DNA of 64,000 nucleotides from Vibrio marinisediminis (GCF_014050145.1 NZ_JACFYF010000001.1:124001-188000); one strand, 5' to 3'. Positions 1 to 9,219 are shown, counted from the first letter of the stretch. Made by a program: numbers and translations. Notes: generated by a model from the letters alone, not told the origin.

Positions 1-365
1 TGGTCACATGGGGCGCTTGTGTGGTGGAGTCACTACAAGCAGCACAAACGTTATCAAATCGAGACATTGAAGTTGAGGTCATTGATTTAGCAAGTATCAA
101 ACCAATCGATACTGCCACCATTTTCCGTTCTTTAGAAAAAACAGGGCGCCTTCTTGTCGTCCATGAAGCAAGCAAAACCTGCGGCGTTGGTGCGGAGCTT
201 CTGGCTAGAACTGCTGAACACGCGATGTGTTTACTTAAAGCACCACCCAAACGCATCACTGGTATGGATACCATCATGCCTTACTATCGCAACGAAGATT
301 ATTACATGATCAAGGAAGAAGACATCGTGCTCGCAGCTCGCGAACTTGTGGAGGGTTGGCAATGA
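1..365 (+). CDS. 2-oxoisovalerate dehydrogenase E1 beta subunit, C-terminal part
   Basis: The reading frame is open from the window edge (codons in phase with base 3) and ends at TGA 363-365, so only the last ~120 residues are present. They match the C-terminal transketolase-like domain of the E1-beta subunit of branched-chain 2-oxoacid dehydrogenases: a VTWG start, DLASIKPIDTATI, VVHEASKTCGVGAEL and a final MPYYRNEDYY. E1-beta pairs with E1-alpha for ThDP-dependent decarboxylation of branched-chain 2-oxoacids. The stop overlaps the E2 start (ATGA), so the two are translationally coupled. Pyruvate- or acetoin-type E1-beta is possible, but the E2 neighbour and the C-terminus fit the branched-chain type best. 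Confidence 0.85.
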   Translation, partial: VTWGACVVESLQAAQTLSNRDIEVEVIDLASIKPIDTATIFRSLEKTGRLLVVHEASKTCGVGAELLARTAEHAMCLLKAPPKRITGMDTIMPYYRNEDYYMIKEEDIVLAARELVEGWQ

Positions 366-1504
366 AAACATTTAACTTACCCGATCTCGGCGAGGGTCTC
401 GCTGAGTCTGAAATCATAAAATGGCACATAAATGCAGGTGATTTGGTCAAACTCGATCAAGTGGTCCTCACGGTTGAAACCGCAAAAGCAACCGTCGATG
501 TCCCTGCCCCTTATAGCGGTCGTATTGTCCGTCGCCATGGCGAAGAAGGTGATGTGATCAACATTGGTGCCTTACTACTTGAAATCGACGAATCAGGATC
601 CGAGCACATCGCTTCAGAGCAATCACAAACCGCCGATGCAGCAACCGTGGTTGGCAACGTTTCTCAGCAAGCACACAAGGTGAATGTTGATGACTTCTGG
701 ATTGGTGGTGATCATAGCCCGTCAACAGATAACCTGATCACTGCCCTCCCATCGGCTCGTTTACTCGCCAACAAACTCGGTGTCGATCTATCCTCGGTGA
801 AAGGCAGCGGACCCAATGGCTTGGTCGTAGATGCAGACATCTACCAAGAAGCAGGCAAACAACACATTGGTACGGAAGTGCTCAAAGGTGCTCGCCGTAC
901 CATGGTGGCAACCATGACGGAATCCCACCAAAATATTGCAGCGGTCACCATTACTGAAGAGGCAACCTTGGATGAGTGGAAATCAGGTGAAGACATTAGT
1001 ATTCGCCTTGTCCAAGCCATCGTCCACGCTTGTCAGGAAGAACCCGCAATGAATGCATGGTTTGATGCTGAAACAATGACTCGTTGCGTGCACACTACTG
1101 TCAACATTGGTATCGCTGTAGACAGCCAGCATGGCTTATATGTACCAGTACTTCGCCATGCCGATGAATTCGAGCCACGAGAAGTACGCCGCTGGTTGGA
1201 TCAAACGGTAAAAGGGATTCGTGAAAGAAAAATCGGTCGAGAACAATTGCAGCACGCCACCATAACACTCTCTAATTTTGGGGCGATTGCCGGTATCTAC
1301 GCCACTCCAGTAGTGACACCACCACAAGTGGCGATTGTTGGTGCCGGTAGGATCATCGAGAAAGTGGTCATTCGTGATGGACAAGCGATCGCAGTCAAAG
1401 CCTTACCATTGTCGATTACTTTTGATCACCGAGCCTGTACTGGTGGTGAAGCTGCAAGATTTACCAAAGCATTAGCTGAGCACTTAACAAGAGCTACGGT
1501 ATAA
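362..1504 (+). CDS. Dihydrolipoamide acyltransferase (E2) of the branched-chain 2-oxoacid dehydrogenase
   Basis: A protein of 380 residues from ATG 362, which has GAGGG upstream; a TTG at 356 is the alternative. Domain order is one lipoyl domain (residues 1-75, lipoyl Lys42 in ETAKATV), a linker, a peripheral-subunit-binding domain (about 128-160, LPSARLLANKLG) and a CAT acyltransferase domain from about 175. It transfers the acyl group from lipoate to CoA. The active-site signature reads DHRACTGG, so His356 is present but the Asp of the usual HxxxDG is Thr360; I believe this variant recurs in related E2s. It is short for an E2, with a single lipoyl domain. A hairpin terminator follows, so this is the last gene of the operon. 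Confidence 0.9.
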   Translation: MKTFNLPDLGEGLAESEIIKWHINAGDLVKLDQVVLTVETAKATVDVPAPYSGRIVRRHGEEGDVINIGALLLEIDESGSEHIASEQSQTADAATVVGNVSQQAHKVNVDDFWIGGDHSPSTDNLITALPSARLLANKLGVDLSSVKGSGPNGLVVDADIYQEAGKQHIGTEVLKGARRTMVATMTESHQNIAAVTITEEATLDEWKSGEDISIRLVQAIVHACQEEPAMNAWFDAETMTRCVHTTVNIGIAVDSQHGLYVPVLRHADEFEPREVRRWLDQTVKGIRERKIGREQLQHATITLSNFGAIAGIYATPVVTPPQVAIVGAGRIIEKVVIRDGQAIAVKALPLSITFDHRACTGGEAARFTKALAEHLTRATV

Positions 1505-1540
1505 GCTCCTATCCTGCGCTCTATTCAGTGAATTGAATGT

Positions 1541-1568
1541 AGGGCTTCCAATTGGAGCCCTAATTTTT
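1541..1568 (+). terminator. Intrinsic terminator after the E2 gene
   Basis: An AGGGCTTCC / GGAGCCCT stem with one bulged T and an AATT loop is followed by TAATTTTT. It lies 37 bases after the E2 stop and closes the 2-oxoacid dehydrogenase operon. Confidence 0.75.
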
Positions 1569-1647
1569 CCTAAATGGCTATTTTCCAACCAAGCTATAGT
1601 TTTTATACAGCAAGTAAGAAATCGTCGCTAAAAAGGGAAGCATAGAG

Positions 1648-3309
1648 ATGGAAAGAGAATGCATGGCGTTTGACGTAGTGATCGTCGGAGCTGGTCCCGC
1701 TGGTCTCAGTGCAGCATGTCGCTTGGCACAATTAAACCAGCAACAGCAAGGTGAGCCGCTATCAATCTGTGTGGTAGAAAAAGGCGCTGAAGTGGGGGCG
1801 CACATTCTATCAGGCGCTGTATTTGAAACTCGCGCTCTTGATGAGCTCTTTCCTGATTGGCAAAATATGGACGCCCCCCTCTCGGCTTCTGTTCAGCACG
1901 ATGCGTTGCTCTTTCTTACCAACCAATTCAACCATATTCGTGTACCCGACTTTCTTACCCCAACACCACTGCACAATGGTCCCAACAACTACGTTATCAG
2001 CTTGGCAAACTTGTGTCGCTGGTTAGCTCATCAAGCTGAATCACTCGGTGTCGAGATCTACCCTGGTTTTGCTGCGTCAACCATTAACTATGATGCCAAT
2101 GGAGCGGTGACAGGCATCAACACTTGCGATATGGGAGTCGATAAAGTTGGTAATGCCAAGCCCAATTTTGAAGCGGGCATTGAGCTAAAGGCTAAGTACA
2201 CCGTTTTCGCTGAAGGCTGCCGCGGGCACTTGGGCAAAGAGTTGATCCAAAAATTTGATTTAGATAATGGCAAACAGCCACAGCACTACGCACTCGGTTT
2301 GAAAGAAATATGGCAACTGCCTGACTATGCCAAGGATCAGTGCGGCAGTGTTATCCACTCATTAGGTTGGCCTCTAAGTGAAACAAACTCCACCGGAGGC
2401 GGTTTTCTTTACCACATGGAAAACAACCAATTATCAGTTGGGTTGATCGTCGATCTAAATTACAGCAATCCCTATCTCGACCCTTTTGCTGAATTCCAGC
2501 GATTTAAACACCACCCTGCCATTAAACAATATTTGCAAGGCGCGCAGTGCATCGCTTATGGAGCAAGGGCTATCGCCAAGGGTGGGCTATCTTCATTACC
2601 AAAACAGCAGTTTCCCGGAGGGGTGTTGATTGGCTGTGATGCAGGTACGTTGAATGTTGCCAAGATAAAAGGTAGCCACACTGCAATGAAATCCGGCTTG
2701 TTAGCGGCAGAAGCTATTTTCAAAGCGGCGGCTCAATTAAAACCAGAACCTGATTACCAAGACGAATTTGAAAACTCATGGCTTTACAATGAGCTACGCG
2801 ACACTCGTAATTTTGGCGCAAACATTCATAAATTCGGCAGTTTACTTGGTGGCGCGCTTTGTACGTTTGAACACAACCTATGGCAACCACTGGTTAAGAA
2901 GCCGTTACCATGGACAATCACCGATCAATCATTTGATCATCAGCAATTGCAACCCATTCAAGAGTGCCAACCAATAGCCTACCAAAAGCCTGATGGCGTG
3001 TTCAGTTTTGACAAACCCTCATCTGTATTTTTATCTGGTACGCAGCACGAAGAGAATCAGCCTTGCCACTTACACCTTGCCTTGCCACATATCCCTATCG
3101 ACGTGCATTTAGCGAAATTTGATGAACCCAGCCAGCGCTACTGCCCTGCTGGTGTATATGAAATTATCGAGGTGGAGGGGAAAACAAGGTTTCAAATTAA
3201 CGCGGCTAACTGTGTGCATTGTAAAACCTGCGATATCAAGGACCCATCGCAGAACATCACATGGCAAGCCCCTGAAGGCGGTGGCGGACCAAATTATCAG
3301 AATATGTAG
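1648..3309 (+). CDS. Electron transfer flavoprotein-ubiquinone oxidoreductase
   Basis: A full-length protein of 553 residues, the normal size for bacterial ETF-QO. It starts with an FAD-binding Rossmann motif (VVIVGAGPAGLSAACRLA, residues ~10-27). The C-terminal [4Fe-4S] ligands are visible as Cys499, Cys522, Cys525 and Cys528 (CPAG...CVHCKTC). The membrane-associated enzyme passes electrons from reduced ETF to ubiquinone and so takes electrons from acyl-CoA dehydrogenases. That suits its position just after branched-chain oxoacid dehydrogenase genes, although the terminator at 1541 makes it a separate unit. AAGGGA precedes the ATG; an in-frame ATG 15 bases on is a possible alternative. Confidence 0.95.
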   Translation: MERECMAFDVVIVGAGPAGLSAACRLAQLNQQQQGEPLSICVVEKGAEVGAHILSGAVFETRALDELFPDWQNMDAPLSASVQHDALLFLTNQFNHIRVPDFLTPTPLHNGPNNYVISLANLCRWLAHQAESLGVEIYPGFAASTINYDANGAVTGINTCDMGVDKVGNAKPNFEAGIELKAKYTVFAEGCRGHLGKELIQKFDLDNGKQPQHYALGLKEIWQLPDYAKDQCGSVIHSLGWPLSETNSTGGGFLYHMENNQLSVGLIVDLNYSNPYLDPFAEFQRFKHHPAIKQYLQGAQCIAYGARAIAKGGLSSLPKQQFPGGVLIGCDAGTLNVAKIKGSHTAMKSGLLAAEAIFKAAAQLKPEPDYQDEFENSWLYNELRDTRNFGANIHKFGSLLGGALCTFEHNLWQPLVKKPLPWTITDQSFDHQQLQPIQECQPIAYQKPDGVFSFDKPSSVFLSGTQHEENQPCHLHLALPHIPIDVHLAKFDEPSQRYCPAGVYEIIEVEGKTRFQINAANCVHCKTCDIKDPSQNITWQAPEGGGGPNYQNM

Positions 3310-3906
3310 TGTAGTCAATTACGCAAGATTTTTAGGCTTCACATTGCTCAAGTAGGGTTCGCTAAGTGATTCTTGCCCCCTTCGGCGTCAGAGCGTTAAC
3401 TCATTGGCTCTCTGTTTATGTCGATTTGCCAAAGCTAGCTCGATCTCGCCCCTAATCACCTTGCATGACTCTCACCTTCTCTTGTAGAAAGACTGGCTTT
3501 TCGTGCCAACAGCGTACTTCGATGAAATTCTCGCTACTGCCAGACGATTGAGTATGGACTGCATAGCCAGCCGCCCTCTATGCATTTCTTTTTTTGGAAT
3601 ATAAAATCAATTAGGCTCACAAATTCCCATTCGAGAGCGCCACAGTGTAAATAAAAATGTCGATAGCAGCGGTGTAGCACTTGGTGATTGAGATAGTTTA
3701 CCTTATGCAATAAATCCATATTTAGAGCATAAGGATTAACAGACTTCTGTCCAAATGTAACCGATAACCTGTTGTGGCTATCGGTACATGTCTATTTAAT
3801 AAATATCAGGAATTACCATTGATATATTGCCATGGCAATACCAATACCAATAGCAAAGCAGAGACTGCCAATATAAAAGCAAGCTTTTTCAAACATAACT
3901 CCTCCC
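3310..3906. other. Intergenic stretch without a recognisable gene
   Basis: About 600 bases between ETF-QO and the LysE-type exporter. Short open frames on both strands have no ribosome binding site or recognisable sequence. Nothing in it resembles guaC, so it does not hold the missing left end of prophage remnant A. The last part (about 3700-3900) is AT-rich. Confidence 0.5.
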
Positions 3907-4518
3907 TTAAACCATCAACACTTTCACAGCCAAACCAATCAACACAACACCAGACAAGCGATCAATTGATACCGCATGTTTGCGCAGTCGTGTCATTGTG
4001 CTAGGGCGAGACAAGAAGCAAGCAACCAGTGAGTACCAAAGGGCATCAAGGATGACTGGCACTAGAACAATGATTAGACGTCCCATGAAGTTGTCAGCGT
4101 AGCCAACGAACTGACTGAACAACGCTAGAAAGAAGATAATAATCTTAGGGTTAAGCAGAGAAATAAGAAAGCCGTCACGCGCTGACTCAAGCAGTGTTGT
4201 ATCTTTGCTTGCTGTTATTTTATCTGATAGACCACCTTTAGAACGCAGTGAACACACACCTAGGTAAGCCAAATATGCTGCACCTGAGTATGCTATTAGA
4301 TTGAAGAATACAGGTGAGTTCTTTAGTGCGAGTGCTAGACCAGCGAGAGAGAGTGCCGCATAGATGCCCACGCCTACTGCATGAGAGCACGCAGTAACAA
4401 CACCGTGAAGTCTACCACCTGCTAATGTGTTGCGTGATACCATGATAACGGATTGTCCCGGCGTCATTGTACCGAGTAGCGTCACAATGAATAGCGACGC
4501 GAATACTGAAAGTGTCAT
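3907..4518 (-). CDS. LysE/RhtB family amino-acid exporter
   Basis: A 203-residue inner-membrane protein with about six hydrophobic segments, the usual size of the family. The N-terminal signature TLLGTMTPGQSVIMVSRNTLAGG and the central LLNPKIIIFFLALFSQF stretch are typical of LysE/RhtB efflux proteins, which export amino acids or homoserine lactone-like compounds. The substrate cannot be told from sequence. It is transcribed alone, toward ETF-QO, and is the last backbone gene before the prophage remnant starting near 4766. Confidence 0.88.
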   Translation of the reverse strand: MTLSVFASLFIVTLLGTMTPGQSVIMVSRNTLAGGRLHGVVTACSHAVGVGIYAALSLAGLALALKNSPVFFNLIAYSGAAYLAYLGVCSLRSKGGLSDKITASKDTTLLESARDGFLISLLNPKIIIFFLALFSQFVGYADNFMGRLIIVLVPVILDALWYSLVACFLSRPSTMTRLRKHAVSIDRLSGVVLIGLAVKVLMV

Positions 4519-4765
4519 TTGAAACCTTTAACTTATTGATTATACGAATTTTGGATACAACTTGGTCTTTGATGACCTGTTACCAAGGTACATTCAATAG
4601 GTTATTATGCGTTGCTGCGTGAGCAACTGAGGTTTTAAAATTTTTCATGTAACAACTTTGCCATGTTGCAAAACTCATAGCAAGGATTGATTGTGGTGAC
4701 GTTAAGTCTTGCCATTCATCTCATGCTAGCAACGGGAGCTATTCTTATAGCTTGGTGTTTACATA

Positions 4766-5390
4766 GGTGAATAGCGATGTTCTTAGCGATCTTGAAGTAG
4801 CACTGATTAAGGGCATATATGAGCCACCGATTGAGTTTAAGCGCAATACGTTGGCGTATGTTGTCAGCGTCTCGACGGTTTTGTCTCGTCGTGATCTTAA
4901 GCGATTTATTCAAGACTTCTTCACCTTTGGCAATGCGTACTGTCAAGCCGTTCACTCTGCTGCTGGTTATGGTCCGGTTGTTCGAATCAAACATATTCCG
5001 GCACTTTTCATACGCCGCCGCGAAGACTTGGGTTATACCTATAAACCGAGAATGTACGATGACGATGGACGATTTGATTATTTTGACGACCAGATTTACG
5101 ACATAGCTCAATGATGATGCCACGCTGTTTCGTCGCCAGTATTACCGCAATGGCTCTCGTGCGGGTTAATTGCTTTACATGAACGACGCCATCATACCAC
5201 CAGAGAAAAAACGATATTCTCAAAAAGTTGAGTGCTCAAGAAAGGATCACAACCTCAACATAGTAAACAAAATATTCCAAAAACCCGAACTATTGCCATT
5301 GATTGATTCACTAGCAGAACTGAATGATTTTGTTGGACTTGAGGCGATTAAAGCCAATTAATATGTCAGCCTGGAGCCGAAATATCAATT
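4766..5390 (+). pseudogene. Portal protein gene fragment (gpQ remnant)
   Basis: The translation follows the intact portal of prophage B (21969-22931) with deletions. Residues matching its N-terminus, the EFKRNTLAY...RRREDLGY core and, after a frame break, the C-terminal LLPLIDSLAELNDFVGLE are all recognisable. Missing pieces include an 18-codon block after EPPI, 15 bases around FHLAE, and larger blocks before and after the LYMN segment. The deletion next to EPPI lies between short similar motifs (ATCGCG and GCGATTG). The homology starts abruptly near 4766, which marks the left edge of remnant A. No functional product is expected. Confidence 0.9.
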
Positions 5391-6090
5391 ATCACCATTA
5401 CAATAGAAAAATGCTTTAGTTATTTACTCGCTGATACAGCGTATAAATAACCACATCACAAAATAATTTAATCATTTATATTTTTAATATATTTTAGCTT
5501 AATAAACACCTACCACCATTTATAAATTATCACACCCATTGGAAATGTAATACAGAGTCCAAAAATTGAGATCGCAAACTTATTGGTGAGCAGGGATATT
5601 GACACTCAACAAAAAAAAGTGAATGGAAATAGATGAATTGGATTTATCCCGTGCCACAATGCAAGTTGATGATAATTTAGTCAATAATGAATTCAAGATA
5701 CATCCATCTTTTTCATGCTCACACAATGCACCTCAAAAAACTCCTTACTTTACAATGACACACAAAAACCTCGTATAAAAATCACCCATAACCACCTGAA
5801 AGTTAAAGATAAAGGAAATACGACATGTTTATTTTTCTCGTGTCGATCAATTTTTTTGATTAACAGAATCATTCGTCTCGATCAATCAATTCGATCGATA
5901 AAAAAATGATACTTCTTAACAAAAATTTTTGTTCGTAACGATGCTAAATGATCATCGACCAGTATTTAATTATGAGTATAATTCTCAACTCTTAGACCTC
6001 ACCAATCAAAAAACACAACAAATAACACACACCGTTTTTAAATGGATTTATATATAGATAAGGATATAGATACTGACTAGGATATTAGCA
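5391..6090. other. AT-rich intergenic stretch upstream of the diguanylate cyclase
   Basis: About 700 bases, clearly more AT-rich than the flanks, with no convincing gene. A short open frame at 5715-5909 has no ribosome binding site and no recognisable composition. The base composition matches the downstream cyclase gene, so this probably came in with it as its leader and promoter region. Confidence 0.5.
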
Positions 6091-7416
6091 ATGGATAAAG
6101 CAATAAAAATAGCATTAATGATTTCAATAATTATGCTATCTGAATTACTTGCCATTGAATTAAGTTCAATGAAAAGCAAAAATGAATCAGCTAAAATAAT
6201 TGACACTATAAATAAAGAAATGAAGTCTATTTTTAATGACGCCTTGATATCGGCTGAAGTATTAAAAGAAATGGTGATACTTTCAGAGGGGCATACAATT
6301 TCTTTAGAAGCATTCAACAAACTGAGTCAGACACTGCTGTCTACTTATAGTCATGTGGACTCCCTGCTATTTCTACCAAATGGGATTGTGGCACTAGCCT
6401 ACCCTTATGATGAGCATAAACTAGCTATTGGGCACAACGTTTTACAAGATCAAAATAGAAGGTTAGGTGCTAACCAGTCAATCACAGGTAGAAATAACAC
6501 GATTATCGGACCAGTAAAATTAGTTCAGAATGGCAAGCAAGCGTTTATTTTACGTAAAGGAATTCTAAACGAAGATGTCTTCATCGGCTTTTCTTCTTCT
6601 GTTATCTATTTAGAGTCCGTTTTAGGCACTCTTGAAAACATACTAAATATCAATAAGGTAAGTAACTACTCGATCATAGGGTATAACCCAGATAACATTA
6701 ACTATTTCGATAAAGTCATTAGCTCAAAAGGTATAATTGATGACAAAGCACACACCGGCATAATCAACATTTTCAACACAAGCTGGCAAATATCAATATC
6801 ACCGAGTGACACTAATATACTGTTTCGATTACTCGTTATCTCTGCACTTTCATTGACTTTCTTTCTAGTAATCACACCTATTAAGTACTTTAATAAGTTC
6901 CGTCTTTCAGAAAAAGAACGCTGTGACTTACAAAAGGAAGCACATACAGACTTCCTTACAGGACTTCTAAACCGACGTGGACTCGAAAACAGAATTAATG
7001 CCTTAGAGACCGAAAATATATCAGGGTCTATCGCAATTTTTGATATCGATTTTTTCAAACATATTAACGATTCTTACGGGCATGAAGTGGGTGATATCAT
7101 TTTGGTTCAGTTTTCAAAACTATGTGCCGCCAAGATGAATTCTGAATTTACTTTGTCACGAACTGGAGGGGAAGAGTTTATAGTTCTAATGCCTTACCTC
7201 AACCAATATCAAGCCAAGCAGTACTGTGAGCAACTTAGAGAAAGCGTAGAAAAAGCTCCATTTTTTGTTCGACATTTAGACATTAATATAACAGTCAGCA
7301 TAGGAATTGCTTACTTTAGTGGCGCTGACCGAATGACGAGTGCTCTAAGCAATGCTGACGATGCTCTCTACAAAGCCAAAAATACTGGACGAAATAGAGT
7401 TTGCTTTAAAAACTAA
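6091..7416 (+). CDS. Membrane diguanylate cyclase with CHASE-type sensor and GGDEF domain
   Basis: A 441-residue protein: N-terminal membrane helix (residues ~5-22), periplasmic CHASE-like sensor (about 60-240, with LPNGIVALAYPYDEHKLAIG), a second helix (244-266) and a GGDEF domain (about 285-441). The catalytic motif is intact (GGEEF, residues 359-363), as are FDIDFFKHIND and YGHEVGD, so it should make cyclic di-GMP from GTP. No RxxD inhibitory site stands before the GGEEF, so product feedback is likely absent. The gene is AT-rich and lies inside prophage remnant A, between its portal and spanin pieces, the slot that holds the 23077-24505 cargo in prophage B. It is the only intact gene of remnant A besides the IS transposase. 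Confidence 0.92.
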   Translation: MDKAIKIALMISIIMLSELLAIELSSMKSKNESAKIIDTINKEMKSIFNDALISAEVLKEMVILSEGHTISLEAFNKLSQTLLSTYSHVDSLLFLPNGIVALAYPYDEHKLAIGHNVLQDQNRRLGANQSITGRNNTIIGPVKLVQNGKQAFILRKGILNEDVFIGFSSSVIYLESVLGTLENILNINKVSNYSIIGYNPDNINYFDKVISSKGIIDDKAHTGIINIFNTSWQISISPSDTNILFRLLVISALSLTFFLVITPIKYFNKFRLSEKERCDLQKEAHTDFLTGLLNRRGLENRINALETENISGSIAIFDIDFFKHINDSYGHEVGDIILVQFSKLCAAKMNSEFTLSRTGGEEFIVLMPYLNQYQAKQYCEQLRESVEKAPFFVRHLDINITVSIGIAYFSGADRMTSALSNADDALYKAKNTGRNRVCFKN

Positions 7417-7540
7417 TATGAAAACTATCGATTCAAACTATAAAATACCATTTAAGCATAAGGTTAAATCTCATCTCTATCTCAAGACTCCTTTCCATCG
7501 TTCGAACAACTAGATCGTGACGTATAGCGAGGCTTTTTGA

Positions 7541-7890
7541 ATAGTCCTATTCAGAGTAACTTGGCAATTGTGCTTTTATCTACGCTTGCAGTAATTGTAG
7601 TTTTTACGCATTCTCCGGTTTTTAGGTTAGCGACATCTTCCGCTAAGACTTCGGTCTCATGTTCGTAGGCATCTGAACTTCGAGAGGTTTTAGCGGTACC
7701 AATCATCATTAACAATACACTGCTTAACATTGTTCGCTTGAGCAAACTTGATCACCTTTTTCCCGATGCTTCGATACTCAATTTCAATAATTGGCTTTTG
7801 ATTAGCTAACTCAACCGCCAGTTCATGCGCTTCGTTCTGTTTTACTTCCAATTTGGCAAAGAATTCATCTTGATGATTTTTTCACGGCAA
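7541..7890 (-). pseudogene. Rz/Rz1-like spanin gene fragment
   Basis: Nucleotide similarity to the intact spanin of prophage B (24546-25064) runs along most of this stretch in the same order, for example the parts encoding EVLAEDV and the upstream KLEVKQNEA region. A block in the middle is missing and frames are broken. The nested Rz1 start can still be followed (MLKRTMLSSVLLMMIG), but the lipobox Cys is gone. At about 7890 it is fused directly to integrase sequence, which marks the big internal deletion of prophage A. Confidence 0.85.
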
Positions 7891-7891
7891 C

Positions 7892-8353
7892 CTTGTTGGG
7901 CAACATGAGCGTGACGATATGCTTAGAATAGTAAAGTTGTGTCTCTCTACTGGGGCAAGATGGAACGAAACTGCGAAGCTGAAGAGCTCTCAATTAACGC
8001 CATATAAAGTGACCTTCACTAATACTAAAACCAAGAAGAATCGCTCTGTACCGATTTCTAAAGAGTTGTACGAAGAGATCTATAAACCAACCTCAGGTGA
8101 ATTGTTTGTGCAGTGCTACACGCCATTCTGCTACATTCTGAAAAACAAACTCGGCATCAATTTACCTTCCGGGCAAGCATCGCATGTGCTTCGCCATACG
8201 TTTGCCAGCCACTTCATGATGAATGGCGGTAATATTTTGGTATTACGTGACGTGCTTGGGCATGCTGATATTTCAATGACGATGCGATATGCGCATTTCG
8301 CTCCCGATCACTTAGCAGAGACCATTGAAAAGAACCCTCTCGCCTTTCTATAA
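7892..8353 (+). pseudogene. Tyrosine integrase, C-terminal catalytic fragment
   Basis: Frame open from 7892 (LVGQHERDDMLRIVKLCLSTGARWNE) to TAA 8351-8353, equal to the last ~150 residues of the prophage B integrase. The catalytic residues of the C-terminal half remain: Arg in TGARWNE, HVLRHTF, LGHADIS and the Tyr in MRYAHF. The N-terminal arm- and core-binding domains are lost through fusion to spanin sequence, so it cannot act as an integrase. From about 8160 onward the DNA is nearly identical to 44925-45200, while the earlier part has diverged; this suggests recombination or gene conversion between A and B. Confidence 0.9.
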
Positions 8354-8414
8354 ATGCATATATTCGAATAGACATGCACTTTCCAACATTTGCACAAAAT
8401 AAAAGTGTCTCAGG

Positions 8415-8435
8415 TGTAGACACTTTGTAGACACT
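8415..8435. repeat. Arm-type integrase site pair of remnant A
   Basis: Two copies of TGTAGACACT start at 8415 and 8426, 11 bases apart, just past the integrase stop. The same pair occurs at 45173-45193 beside the intact prophage's integrase. Their position beside an att end and their 11-base phasing fit arm-type binding sites of a tyrosine integrase. Confidence 0.6.
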
Positions 8436-8456
8436 TTCCAAATTTCAGGCAAAAAA

Positions 8457-9160
8457 GTATCCACCGGCATAGCCGGTGGTTTTTCATATGCGCCTATAAG
8501 GCTTTCTTACCGGCAGCGCCCTAGCAGGCGCATCACGATCTGACATTTGCATATGACGATTACTTGCGGCCCGTAAACGGGCTTCCTGGATATGGGATCG
8601 ACAATTGCTCTCCCATTTTATCCTGCTCTAACTGGTGCTTTATGTAGTTTTGTATCTTGCTCGTATTCTTACCGACTGTATCTACATAATAACCTCGGCA
8701 CCAAAACTCCCGATTTCGATATTTAAACTTCAAATCCCCAAATCGCTCATAAAACATCAGGCTACTTTTACCTTTCAAATACCCCATAAAAGCTGAAACG
8801 CTCATTTTGGGTGGGATTTCTAAAAGCATGTGGATATGATCTGGGCAGCATTCCGCTTCAAGAATATTCACATTTTTCCATTCACATAGTTTCCTCAATA
8901 TTTCACCCACCGCTCTTCGTTTTTCTCCGTAGAACACCTGTCTTCTATATTTTGGTGCAAATACTATGTGGTATTTACAGTTCCAGCGTGTGTGCGCTAA
9001 GCTCTTTTCGTCCCCCATTGGGACCCCCTTTCAATTTTTGTTTAACCCTTGCAGTTGCCAGACCGCAAGATTGTTTTAACAAATTGAAAGGGGTTTTATA
9101 ACTGGCTCATAGCTGAAAGCTTTACTGAACCCCCAGCCTAGCTGGGGGTTTTCTCTATAC
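8457..9160 (-). mobile_element. IS200/IS605-family insertion sequence (tnpA only)
   Basis: It is inserted in the A-tract between the integrase arm sites and the guaC terminator; the uninterrupted counterpart is at 45205-45216, which defines the edges. The ends carry hairpins, CCACCGGC / GCCGGTGG at 8461-8479 and CCCCCAGC / GCTGGGGG at 9130-9148, as in single-strand-transposing IS200 elements, which lack terminal inverted repeats. The leader of tnpA holds a long stem between about 9022-9045 and 9076-9095, reminiscent of the IS200 leader structure that limits transposase expression. No tnpB is present. Confidence 0.9.
8560..9018 (-). CDS. tnpA: IS200/IS605-family transposase TnpA
   Basis: 152 residues, full length for a Y1 HUH transposase. 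The HUH motif is HIH at residues 61-63 (CCPDHIHMLLEIP) and the nucleophile is probably Tyr125 in SKIQNYIKHQ. The N-terminal YHIVFAPKYRR and the FWCRGYYVDTVG stretch are typical. The protein cuts and joins single-stranded DNA at the element's hairpin ends. All motifs are present, so the element could still be active. Confidence 0.95.
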   Translation of the reverse strand: MGDEKSLAHTRWNCKYHIVFAPKYRRQVFYGEKRRAVGEILRKLCEWKNVNILEAECCPDHIHMLLEIPPKMSVSAFMGYLKGKSSLMFYERFGDLKFKYRNREFWCRGYYVDTVGKNTSKIQNYIKHQLEQDKMGEQLSIPYPGSPFTGRK

Positions 9161-9165
9161 AAAAA

Positions 9166-9188
9166 AAGAGCCGCCAAAAGCGGCTCTT
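9166..9188 (-). terminator. guaC terminator, displaced copy
   Basis: AAGAGCCGC / GCGGCTCTT stem with a CAAAA loop, followed on the minus strand by seven T. The twin behind the functional guaC is at 45209-45234. Confidence 0.8.
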
Positions 9189-9219
9189 AATAATTCGTTT
9201 TTTACGAGTAATAACTAAA

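Noticed and set aside
3310-3906. A tRNA gene or a guaC fragment marking the left end of remnant A
   Set aside because: No cloverleaf or guaC-like sequence found by eye; the left end of A seems deleted.
5715-5909. Small open frame in the AT-rich leader of the cyclase
   Set aside because: No ribosome site, odd composition (Ile/Lys/Asn-rich by AT content), ends in repetitive ATCGATC sequence; probably chance.
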